Positions 1 to 6,306 of a stretch of DNA of 21,943 nt are shown here, piece by piece; the stretch's first letter is position 1; each line of letters begins with the position of its first letter. Under the pieces are notes generated by a model. It ran no database searches. It was not told the DNA's origin and saw only the letters and a program-made list of their open reading frames with translations. Origin of the DNA: RGIG2161 sp964525525 (GTDB lineage Bacteria; Bacillota; Clostridia; Oscillospirales; CAG-272); contig CAZGHD010000026.1 of assembly GCA_964525525.1 (NCBI GenBank), positions 1 to 21,943 on the forward strand, written 5' to 3'. The position numbers and the translations under genes are program-made.

Positions 1-35
1 CCGAACCCGTCTCCCACAGGGAAGATCTGGTTCGG
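1..35 (-). terminator. Possible terminator hairpin downstream of tRNA-Leu
   Basis: Positions 1-7 (ccgaacc) pair perfectly with 29-35 (ggttcgg). Inside this, 10-15 pairs with 19-25 around an ACA loop, with one bulged A. The hairpin starts 13 nt past the encoded CCA end of the minus-strand tRNA, where a tRNA terminator would be expected. The U-run that would confirm it lies off the left edge of the window, so the call is tentative. The sequence does not read as part of a second tRNA: it has no D-arm or T-arm consensus. Confidence 0.4.
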
Positions 36-47
36 ATTATATTGCTT

Positions 48-134
48 TGGTGCCGGTAGCGGGGGTCGAACCCGCACGGTATCGCTACCACCGGATTTTG
101 AGTCCGGCACGTCTGCCAATTCCATCACACCGGC
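48..134 (-). tRNA. tRNA-Leu (anticodon CAA), CCA encoded
   Basis: The minus strand folds as a class II tRNA. The acceptor strand GCCGGTG pairs with TACCGGC (one G-U pair), followed by discriminator A and a genome-encoded CCA at 48-50. The D-arm carries the Leu-like TGGAATTGGCAGACG. The anticodon stem CCGGA/TCCGG encloses loop CTCAAAA, giving anticodon CAA, which reads UUG. A long variable arm (GGTAGCGATACC) is typical of tRNA-Leu, and the T-arm contains GGGTTCGACCCC. The 84-nt body plus CCA matches the usual length. Its own promoter lies just upstream at 153-180. Confidence 0.97.
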
Positions 135-152
135 AAATATTATTGCCTAATT

Positions 153-180
153 ATTATATCATATTTTTCGGTAAAATCAA
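153..180 (-). promoter_or_regulatory. Promoter of tRNA-Leu
   Basis: On the minus strand a TTGATT -35 box (175-180) and a perfect TATAAT -10 box (153-158) are separated by 16 nt. The -10 is preceded by TGA, an extended -10 feature. Transcription would start near 145, about 11 nt before the mature tRNA 5' end. Confidence 0.8.
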
Positions 181-197
181 GTCTTTTTTTCATTTTA

Positions 198-226
198 TTG
201 ATTTTTAGTAAAAAATATGATATACT
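198..226 (+). promoter_or_regulatory. Promoter of the mgtE transcription unit
   Basis: TTGATT (198-203) and TATACT (221-226) are separated by exactly 17 nt, with a TGA extended -10. The predicted start is near 233, giving a leader of about 240 nt before mgtE. This promoter diverges from that of tRNA-Leu and closely resembles it in sequence. Confidence 0.8.
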
Positions 227-261
227 AACTGTATAAAAACTCAAACAAAAGGAGTGAGAAC

Positions 262-357
262 ATGGACGGTAACGGGAACAGTCGATCGGGCAATGGTTAT
301 ACTAACATAACAGTAGTTCGGATCATGTGTTTGCGCCATGTTCTGAACGAATTTTAA
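262..357 (+). CDS. 31-residue upstream ORF (putative leader peptide) in the mgtE leader
   Basis: An ATG at 262 follows an AAAGGAG ribosome binding site (248-254) with a 7-nt spacing, and the frame runs 31 codons to TAA at 355-357. The peptide begins MDGNGNSRSGNGYTNI and ends RIMCLRHVLNEF. It has no signal peptide or membrane segment, and I do not recognise it. It sits alone between the mgtE promoter and mgtE. Its 3' half (codons 19-29) coincides exactly with a strong RNA hairpin (316-348), so a translating ribosome would unfold that hairpin. This arrangement suggests a regulatory leader peptide acting in cis rather than a protein with its own job. That role is inferred; the good ribosome binding site and placement are what can be seen. 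Confidence 0.6.
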   Translation: MDGNGNSRSGNGYTNITVVRIMCLRHVLNEF

Positions 358-465
358 AGTTACTGTCACCATTGTCCGCTTTCACAGTTCGGCAAACGCC
401 GCACGATAGCGCATGGTGGTATTTTTATACCTTTTCGCTGTCACCTTAATTATGATACGGAGGTG
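316..465 (+). promoter_or_regulatory. Structured mgtE leader RNA with competing pairings and a covered ribosome binding site
   Basis: Visible helices are as follows. Helix I pairs 316-327 with 337-348 (12 positions with one G-U and one U-U, 9-nt loop). Helix II pairs 367-372 (CACCAT) with 413-418 (ATGGTG) and encloses a CGGC-AAAC-GCCG hairpin at 390-401. Helix III pairs 442-447 (CACCTT) with 460-465 (GAGGTG) and covers the mgtE Shine-Dalgarno GGAGGT (459-464). GGTG at 415-418 can also pair with CACC at 442-445, which would break both II and III. The GTTTGC in the loop of helix I is complementary to GCAAAC at 392-397. The arrangement looks like a switch controlling mgtE translation. I could not match it to the M-box magnesium riboswitch. 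Confidence 0.5.
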
Positions 466-472
466 TAAAACA

Positions 473-1885
473 ATGGAACTCAAAAAAGATACCGAAGAAC
501 TTTCCGCAGCCTCTCCGCCGGATTTCAAAGGAGAAATAGTCGAAATAGTAAGAAGCAGTCTTACGCCCATACTTATGCGTAAGCGCTTGCTTGATTATCA
601 CGAAAACGACATAGCCGCCGCTATGCCGGATCTGAAAAAAGAGGAACGCAACCGCCTTTACAGTATTCTCGACGCGGAAACGCTTGCAAGTATATTTGAA
701 TATTCAGGCGAGTTTTTTGAATATATCGAGGAACTCAACGTCAAAAAAAGAATACTCGTTCTCTCCTGCCTTGATACTCGTACGGTCGTTGAGCAGCTCA
801 ACCGCATGAACAAAGCCGAGCGCAATATGCTCATAGACCTGATGGACGACGAGGTAAAGAGAGAGATAAATCTTCTCTGCTCGTTTGATGAGGACGAGAT
901 AGGCAGTAAAATGACCACAAACTACGTTTCTATCAGCGCGGGTCTCACCGTTCGCGGCGCGATGAAAGAGCTTATCGCTCAGGCGGCGGAAAACGATAAT
1001 ATTTCAAAAATATACGTCCTTGATGACGACGGGATACTTCTCGGCGCTATCGACTTAAAAGAGCTTATTATAGCGCGCGATACCACCGAGCTGGATTCAA
1101 TAATCACCACATCTTACCCATACGTTTACGCGGAGGAACAGATAGACGACTGCCTTGAGAGAATAAAAGGATATTCGGAGGATTCTATCCCCGTTCTCGA
1201 TTCTTCAAGCAGAATGATGGGTATCCTGACCGCGCAGGTAATATCCGAACTCGTTGAAGACGAGCTCGGCGACGACTATGCAAGACTCGCGGGTCTTACC
1301 ACCGAGGAAGATCTGCACGAGCCGATATTCAAAAGTATATCAAAAAGAATCCCGTGGCTTGCGGTACTTTTGGTGCTCGGAATGGTGGTCTCCGGTGTGG
1401 TAGGAATATTTGAAAGCGTCGTCGCGCATCTTGCGGTAATCGTCAGCTTCCAGTCCCTCGTTCTCGGTATGGCGGGTAACGCGGGAACGCAGTCACTTGC
1501 AGTCACTATCCGCGTACTCATGGATGAGCAGGTAGACCGCAGACAAAAGCTGTATCTTGTCGGCAAAGAAGCACGCGTTGGACTGTTAAACGGACTCCTT
1601 CTCGGAATATGCTCGTTTATACTCGTAGGACTGTATCTTTTGGTGCTGCAAGGCGAAACACCGATGCTCGCCTTTTCGATCTCGGCGTGTACCGGCGCGG
1701 CGCTGGTTCTTTCGATGTTCCTCTCGAGTATCGCAGGTACCGCAATACCGATGGCGTTCAAGAAAATGGGAGTAGATCCCGCAGTAGCCTCGGGTCCGCT
1801 GATCACCACGGTAAACGACCTTGTCGCGGTTGTATCTTACTACGGACTTTCCTGGCTGCTGCTCATCAATCTGCTCGGAATATAA
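473..1885 (+). CDS. mgtE: MgtE-family magnesium transporter
   Basis: MgtE proteins are homodimeric inner-membrane Mg2+ channels gated by cytosolic Mg2+. This 470-aa protein has the full family layout. An N-terminal helical MgtE_N domain (about 1-145) is followed by a pair of CBS domains (about 150-270) and a C-terminal pore domain of five membrane helices (about 300-470). The family motif GNAGTQS is at 335-341. The last helix carries NDLVAVVSY, whose Asp449 corresponds to the conserved pore aspartate of the family. The start is ATG 473, preceded by GGAGGT with an 8-nt spacing. An upstream in-frame ATG at 413 has no ribosome binding site and would add a poorly matching hydrophobic stretch. A long structured leader with an upstream ORF precedes it, implying post-transcriptional control. 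The next two genes follow closely and probably share its transcript. Confidence 0.95.
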   Translation: MELKKDTEELSAASPPDFKGEIVEIVRSSLTPILMRKRLLDYHENDIAAAMPDLKKEERNRLYSILDAETLASIFEYSGEFFEYIEELNVKKRILVLSCLDTRTVVEQLNRMNKAERNMLIDLMDDEVKREINLLCSFDEDEIGSKMTTNYVSISAGLTVRGAMKELIAQAAENDNISKIYVLDDDGILLGAIDLKELIIARDTTELDSIITTSYPYVYAEEQIDDCLERIKGYSEDSIPVLDSSSRMMGILTAQVISELVEDELGDDYARLAGLTTEEDLHEPIFKSISKRIPWLAVLLVLGMVVSGVVGIFESVVAHLAVIVSFQSLVLGMAGNAGTQSLAVTIRVLMDEQVDRRQKLYLVGKEARVGLLNGLLLGICSFILVGLYLLVLQGETPMLAFSISACTGAALVLSMFLSSIAGTAIPMAFKKMGVDPAVASGPLITTVNDLVAVVSYYGLSWLLLINLLGI

Positions 1886-1927
1886 TCATAAACACTAAAA
1901 ACATTTATATAAAAGAGGTACTCTCAA

Positions 1928-2713
1928 ATGTCAAACACTATAAAGATAGTCACCTTCAATCTCCGAAGTGTGTATGAAACGAAGGATGGGGTAAACAGCT
2001 TTATACACCGCGCGGGAATGATTCTCGATAAGATAAACTCCGAGAAGCCGGATATCATCTGCGCGCAGGAAGCGATAGAAAAGCACTTCAAATTTTTTAA
2101 GAAGAACCTTACCGATTACATGGTGATATATAACGGCAGAAAAGATAATTTCCGCGGAGAGGGACTTGCGCTGCTTATCAGACGTGAATCTCTTGATCTT
2201 GTAGGTCTGGAAGCGTTTTGGCTTTCCCCGACTCCGTACGTTCCCGGTTCAAAATATGAAGATCAGAGTGCGTGCTCGAGAATCTGCCAGGTAGGTACGC
2301 TTCAGATTGCTGAGGGTACTACGCGTTTTTACGTTTATAACGTCCATCTCGACCATATGCGCGAATATGCGAGAGTAAAAGGCATCGCACAGGTGCTTGA
2401 GCGTATCAAGGAAGACCGTCAAAAATACGACTTCCCGCTTTTCCTGCTCGGAGATTTCAACGACACGCCCGAGTCCGAAACTGTCAAAATCTGCAAAGAA
2501 TTCAAGGACGTAGAGCTCGTTGATACTACGAAGGACAGCGGTCATACCTTCCACCGATACGGAAACCCGGAGAAATTCCAGAAGATTGACTACATATTCA
2601 TTGATAAAGCTACCTCTGCAAAAGTAAAATCGATGGAGGTTTGGAACGACGAGCTCAACGGAATATATCTGTCCGACCACTATCCGATATGCGTTACGGT
2701 AGAACTTGACTAA
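1928..2713 (+). CDS. Endonuclease/exonuclease/phosphatase (EEP) family protein
   Basis: This is a soluble 261-aa metal-dependent phosphodiesterase or phosphatase of the DNase I/EEP fold, a complete single domain. Signature residues are all present: TFNLR with metal-site Asn11, QE with Glu48, VHLDH with His140, GDFND at 175-179, DYIF with Asp221, and the terminal SDHYP with Asp250 and catalytic His251. There is no signal peptide, so it acts in the cytosol. The substrate cannot be told from sequence: the fold covers nucleases, sphingomyelinase-like enzymes, inositol phosphatases and others. The start ATG follows an AGAGGT ribosome binding site. The gene lies 42 nt after mgtE with no promoter or terminator visible between, so it is probably cotranscribed with mgtE. 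The SGNH hydrolase gene follows after 12 nt. Confidence 0.88.
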   Translation: MSNTIKIVTFNLRSVYETKDGVNSFIHRAGMILDKINSEKPDIICAQEAIEKHFKFFKKNLTDYMVIYNGRKDNFRGEGLALLIRRESLDLVGLEAFWLSPTPYVPGSKYEDQSACSRICQVGTLQIAEGTTRFYVYNVHLDHMREYARVKGIAQVLERIKEDRQKYDFPLFLLGDFNDTPESETVKICKEFKDVELVDTTKDSGHTFHRYGNPEKFQKIDYIFIDKATSAKVKSMEVWNDELNGIYLSDHYPICVTVELD

Positions 2714-2725
2714 AGGAGACTGTTT

Positions 2726-3829
2726 ATGGAAACCAAGAATATAAAAGTTAAAAATTCCGACCGTGAGATAGAAGTATCTGCCGATAAGGTAAAAGACGGT
2801 ACCGTGTTTTACGACGTACGTAAAGAACCGTTTGAGCTTTACGGTCTTTACAATCCAAAAACCGAGCCGGAGTTCAAGCGTATGCCGGACGAAGCGGCGG
2901 CAAAGGTAAGCGGAAACATTTCGTATTTAGCGCGCCACACAAGCGGCGGCCGCGTTAGATTTTCAACCGATTCGGAATTTATAAATATCCGCGCGTATAT
3001 GTATTCTATCGACAAAATGGCGCATTTTCCGCTCACGGGAAGCGCGGGATTCTCGCTTTACATAGACACTCCCGACCTCGGCGGATGCGGGGACAGTAAA
3101 TTCGTCAAAACCTTTGTCCCTCCGTTTGATATATCAGACGGATATACCGGAAGAATAGAGTTTGGCTCGAAAAAACTGCGCTATATAACCATATACTTTC
3201 CCACTTACAGCGGAGTGTCCGATCTGTTCGTCGGGGTAAGTGAGGACGCCGTTATCGGTGAGGGAATGAAATACAGAGACGTCGCGCCGACCGTTTATTA
3301 CGGAAGCTCTATTACACAGGGCGGATGCGTCTGCCAACCCGGAAATACGTACCAGGCTATTATCAGCCGCCGTCTCGGAATGGATTTTATAAACCTCGGT
3401 TTTTCCGGATCCGCCAAAGGCGAGGACGCGATGGCGGAGTATCTCGCGGGGCTTGATATGTCCGCGTTCGTTTCTGCGTACGACCATAACAACAACGTAC
3501 AGGGGCTTGAAGAAACTCACTATAAGCTTTACCGTCGGATAAGAGACGCTCACCCGGATATTCCGTATATTATTCTTTCCCGCGCGGACTTTGACGCAAA
3601 TTATAACGAAAGCATTCTCCGCCGCGACGTGATATACAAAACCTATATCACCGCAAGAAACGAAGGAGATACGAACGTCTACTTTATTGACGGCGCAGGA
3701 ATTTTCCGCGGAAGATACGAGGACGCCTGTACGATGGACGGAGTTCATTTCAACGACCTCGGATTTATGCTTACCGCCGACTCGGTTGAAGCCGAGCTCC
3801 GCCGTTCGATGCAAATAAAGCCTTTTTAA
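2726..3829 (+). CDS. SGNH/GDSL-type hydrolase with N-terminal beta domain
   Basis: This 367-aa protein resembles two-domain SGNH hydrolases. An N-terminal beta-rich region of about 185 residues precedes an SGNH esterase domain. Block I is GSSITQGG with nucleophile Ser195, block II is LGFSGSA with Gly225, block III is probably DHNNN at 253-257, and block V is DGVHFND with catalytic Asp338 and His341. Such enzymes remove acyl or acetyl groups from carbohydrates or lipids, and the substrate here is unknown. No signal peptide is evident, so a cytosolic role is likely. The ATG follows AAGGAGA and starts 12 nt after the EEP gene, implying one operon with it. An intrinsic terminator follows directly. 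Confidence 0.85.
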   Translation: METKNIKVKNSDREIEVSADKVKDGTVFYDVRKEPFELYGLYNPKTEPEFKRMPDEAAAKVSGNISYLARHTSGGRVRFSTDSEFINIRAYMYSIDKMAHFPLTGSAGFSLYIDTPDLGGCGDSKFVKTFVPPFDISDGYTGRIEFGSKKLRYITIYFPTYSGVSDLFVGVSEDAVIGEGMKYRDVAPTVYYGSSITQGGCVCQPGNTYQAIISRRLGMDFINLGFSGSAKGEDAMAEYLAGLDMSAFVSAYDHNNNVQGLEETHYKLYRRIRDAHPDIPYIILSRADFDANYNESILRRDVIYKTYITARNEGDTNVYFIDGAGIFRGRYEDACTMDGVHFNDLGFMLTADSVEAELRRSMQIKPF

Positions 3830-3837
3830 GTTTAAGT

Positions 3838-3873
3838 AAAAAAGAGTTTTGCTTTTCAGCAAGACTCTTTTTT
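3838..3873 (+). terminator. Intrinsic terminator of the mgtE-EEP-SGNH unit
   Basis: AAAAAAGAGTTTTGC pairs with GCAAGACTCTTTTTT around a TTTTCA loop, with one G-U pair. The 3' arm ends in a six-T run. It starts 8 nt after the SGNH stop codon. Confidence 0.9.
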
Positions 3874-3984
3874 CTGATTTATAACTCTGCTTATGCTCCT
3901 CTAAAAAATCAATTGATCTTTTGTATTATTGCGATTTGATGAAATAAAACACCATATAAAATGTAATATTTATCTCTAAAACTA

Positions 3985-4013
3985 TTGACTGAATTCGGCA
4001 ATCATGGTATAAT
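3985..4013 (+). promoter_or_regulatory. Promoter of the polysaccharide operon
   Basis: TTGACT (3985-3990) and a perfect TATAAT (4008-4013) are separated by 17 nt, with TGG in the extended -10 position. The predicted start is near 4020, giving a 5' leader of about 150 nt. No other convincing promoter is seen before 18810, so this one probably drives the whole 14.6-kb gene run. Confidence 0.85.
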
Positions 4014-4015
4014 AT

Positions 4016-4044
4016 TTTTGTCAATTTTTGGCTAATTTTGTCAA
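4016..4044 (+). repeat. Direct repeat TTTTGTCAA x2 at the operon start site
   Basis: TTTTGTCAA occurs at 4016-4024 and again at 4036-4044. The copies are exactly 20 bp apart, about two helical turns, and sit from +1 to about +25 of the predicted transcript. This spacing suits a regulator binding two sites on one face of the DNA. The region is T-rich, so chance recurrence is possible. Confidence 0.35.
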
Positions 4045-4172
4045 AAATAAATTATTATAGACGGTTCTTCAAAAGGCTGACATACGTTATTTTTATATTG
4101 TTCGTATCGTTTTTGCCGCAAACTGCTGTTTGTGTCGAGTGATCCGGAATATGATAACAGAGAGGAGCTCAG
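4045..4172 (+). other. Untranslated leader of the polysaccharide operon
   Basis: No gene is seen here. Together with 3874-4044 this makes a 343-nt non-coding gap, AT-rich in its left part. A 7-bp hairpin pairs 4117-4123 (CGCAAAC) with 4128-4134 (GTTTGTG) around TGCT, and a weaker 5-bp stem pairs 4082-4086 with 4103-4107. Neither is followed by a U-run, so they are not terminators. Leader hairpins of this kind are sites of processive antitermination in some Firmicute polysaccharide operons (LoaP), but no loaP gene is in the window, so that link is speculation. Confidence 0.35.
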
Positions 4173-5099
4173 ATGAATTGTTCGGAACCTCTTGTGAGTG
4201 TGATCGTCGCTACGTATCGCAGGGAAGATTCTCTTCGTGAAGCGCTCGAATCACTGCTTTGTCAAAGTTATAAAAATATAGAAATTATAGTGGTAGACGA
4301 CAACGACGATAAAGTTTGGAACGAAAATATCCGTCGATGTATAGCTGAGTTTTCGCGCAGTGAAATAAAAATCAAATATATAGAGAATCATCCGCATCTC
4401 GGTTCTGCAGCAACAAGAAACGCCGGGATCGCAGCGGCAGAGGGTGAGTATATTACTTTCCTTGACGATGATGACGTATATCTTCCGAATAAGATACTGT
4501 TACAGTTAAATCATATGCTTGATAGCGGATCTGATTACTCGGTAACTGACCTGTATCTTTATAGTGAATGCGGAAAGCTGTGCGACGTACGCAAAAGAGA
4601 TTACCTACCGTCAAATTCTCCCACGGATCTTATGAGGTATCATTTGATGCATCATATAACCGGGACTGACGTGATAATGTTCAGACGTGAATATCTTATC
4701 AAAACGGGCGGCTTTGGCGATCGGGACTCGGGTGATGAATTTTATCTTATGTGCCGAGCAATAGACGGCGGGGGAATATTTTCTTATCTTCCCGGCTGCT
4801 GGGTTAAAGCGGTTGTGCATCCCGGTAATGCCGGAAATCTTTCAAGCGGGCGCACGAAACTGCTGGGAGAAAAGGCGCTTTATGATTTCAAAAAGAGGTA
4901 TTTTGAAAATTATGATCGAAATACCGTCAGATATATAAAAATGAGGCACTACGCAACTTTGGCGTTTACGTATTTGCGTATGAGGCATCCTGTCGGGTTT
5001 GTTTTCAATTCATTGTTGGCGTTGGCTATGCATCCGAGCGGATGTCTTAATTTGTTTTTAGACAGAATAAACGCGTCAAAACGGGTTGGTGACAAATAA
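4173..5099 (+). CDS. Glycosyltransferase family 2
   Basis: This 308-aa GT-A fold enzyme would add one sugar from a nucleotide-sugar to the lipid-linked repeat unit at the cytosolic membrane face. The N-terminal GT2 signature VSVIVATYRRE (about 8-18) leads to VVDDND and the metal-binding acidic run LDDDDV (Asp98-Asp101). GDEFYL at 187-192 supplies the likely catalytic acid residues. The C-terminal third is basic and partly hydrophobic (LAFTYLRMRHPVGF), suggesting membrane association without a clear helix. The sugar cannot be assigned. It is the first gene of the polysaccharide operon, and its ATG follows GAGAGGAG. Its TAA shares one base with the ATG of the next gene (TAATG), so translation is coupled. 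Confidence 0.92.
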   Translation: MNCSEPLVSVIVATYRREDSLREALESLLCQSYKNIEIIVVDDNDDKVWNENIRRCIAEFSRSEIKIKYIENHPHLGSAATRNAGIAAAEGEYITFLDDDDVYLPNKILLQLNHMLDSGSDYSVTDLYLYSECGKLCDVRKRDYLPSNSPTDLMRYHLMHHITGTDVIMFRREYLIKTGGFGDRDSGDEFYLMCRAIDGGGIFSYLPGCWVKAVVHPGNAGNLSSGRTKLLGEKALYDFKKRYFENYDRNTVRYIKMRHYATLAFTYLRMRHPVGFVFNSLLALAMHPSGCLNLFLDRINASKRVGDK

Positions 5100-6298
5100 T
5101 GAAGATCTTGTTTCTATGCGGAGTTTTCGGAGAAGAAAGTTACGCTGAGGTAATAGAGCATTCACGCGGAGGAGTTGAGTTTTCCGCAAATATTCTCGAG
5201 GAGAGATTGATCTGCGGATTTTACGGCGCAGGTTACGATACCGACGTGATTTCAGCGCCTTATATCGGGGCCTATCCGATGCGGAGCGACGTTTTTTATT
5301 TTAAAGGTTTTTCAAAAGATAACGGCGATTATAAATACGTTAAATTCAATAACGTGTGGGGAATACGCAATTTCTCGCGAGCTACAGCGGCGAAAAGAGC
5401 ATTGTCGGATTTTATTTCTCTCAAGGGCGAAAAACTGATCGTTATCTACGGTGCCCATACTCCGTTTTTGGATGCGGCGGCGTACGCAAAGAAAAAGGAT
5501 CCGTCACTGAAGGTATGTCTTTACGTTCCTGATTTACCGCAGTATATGAATCTTAATGCATCCAAAAGCCTTGTTTATACTTTGGCTAAAAAATTTGATA
5601 TACGCAAGATGTACGGACTTATGCGCTACGTTGACAGTTTCGTATTGCTCACAGAGCAAATGAAAGATATGCTTCCAATAGCGGATAAGCCGTATTTTGT
5701 GGCAGAGGGCGTTCTTTCAGACGAGAGTTACGGCACAAACGAGATAAAACGTGACGACTGCGAAAAACGCGTGGTTTATACGGGAAAATTAAATGAAAAG
5801 TTCGGTGTGAAGGCACTTGTTGATTCTTTTGAATATATTTCTGACCCCGATTTTCGCCTTATCCTTTGCGGGCGCGGAGACTGTGACCGTTATGCCGCGG
5901 ATGCGTCAGGGCGGGACGGCCGCATAATCAGTTTGGGGCAGGTGTCTCCTGATGAGGCAAAGCAAATACAACTTGGCGCGGACGTGCTCGTAAATCCGAG
6001 ACCGAACGTGGGGGAATACACAAAATATTCTTTTCCGTCAAAGACTGTTGAGTACCTTTTGACCGGGAAATCGGTGGTCTCATATATGCTTGACGGTATG
6101 CCGGGAGAGTATTCGAATTTTATTTACGAGATCAAAACGGAAGAAAATCCTGCTTCGGTGATCGCTCGTACGATAACCGAAGCATACCGCGACTCGGAAG
6201 AAAACAAAATCAAAAAATCACGCGCGTTTCGCGCTTATGCAAAAACTAAACTTGACGCAAAGAAAATTGCGGAATCTATCGTGTCAATGAACGGATAA
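5099..6298 (+). CDS. Glycosyltransferase family 4 (GT-B)
   Basis: This 399-aa GT-B retaining glycosyltransferase has a Rossmann start (MKILFLCGVFG) and a glycine-rich loop in the donor half (YTGKLNEKFGV, Gly229-Lys230). The donor-site motifs LILCGRGD and DVLVNPRP follow, then KYSFPSKTVEYLLTGKSVVSY, where Glu318 is the likely donor-contact glutamate of the family. The pattern KYSFPSK..EY is common in GT4 enzymes of capsule clusters. The sugar and acceptor are unknown. Its start overlaps the previous stop by one base, and it runs to 8 nt before the polymerase gene. Confidence 0.9.
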   Translation: MKILFLCGVFGEESYAEVIEHSRGGVEFSANILEERLICGFYGAGYDTDVISAPYIGAYPMRSDVFYFKGFSKDNGDYKYVKFNNVWGIRNFSRATAAKRALSDFISLKGEKLIVIYGAHTPFLDAAAYAKKKDPSLKVCLYVPDLPQYMNLNASKSLVYTLAKKFDIRKMYGLMRYVDSFVLLTEQMKDMLPIADKPYFVAEGVLSDESYGTNEIKRDDCEKRVVYTGKLNEKFGVKALVDSFEYISDPDFRLILCGRGDCDRYAADASGRDGRIISLGQVSPDEAKQIQLGADVLVNPRPNVGEYTKYSFPSKTVEYLLTGKSVVSYMLDGMPGEYSNFIYEIKTEENPASVIARTITEAYRDSEENKIKKSRAFRAYAKTKLDAKKIAESIVSMNG

Positions 6299-6306
6299 AC
6301 GATAAT

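Noticed and set aside
418..437. GGTAT-TTTT-ATACC followed by TTTTCG as a transcription terminator in the mgtE leader
   Set aside because: The stem is only 5 bp and AT-rich and the U-run is four bases, too weak for an intrinsic terminator. Translational control looks more likely.
233..472. M-box (ykoK) magnesium riboswitch upstream of mgtE
   Set aside because: The conserved M-box core sequences could not be found by eye, and the leader contains a well-formed ORF instead. A covariance-model search would settle it.
413..472. ATG 413 as the mgtE start
   Set aside because: It has no ribosome binding site and lies inside the structured leader. ATG 473 has a strong one and gives the normal family N-terminus.
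1276..1809. A 177-codon open frame on the minus strand inside mgtE
   Set aside because: It lies wholly opposite the well-supported pore region of mgtE, has no ribosome binding site, and its translation shows no recognisable domain. It is a by-product of codon usage.
3134..3862. A 242-codon open frame on the minus strand opposite the SGNH hydrolase gene
   Set aside because: Its start lies within the terminator stem, its translation is unlike any known domain, and the + strand gene has a full catalytic set.
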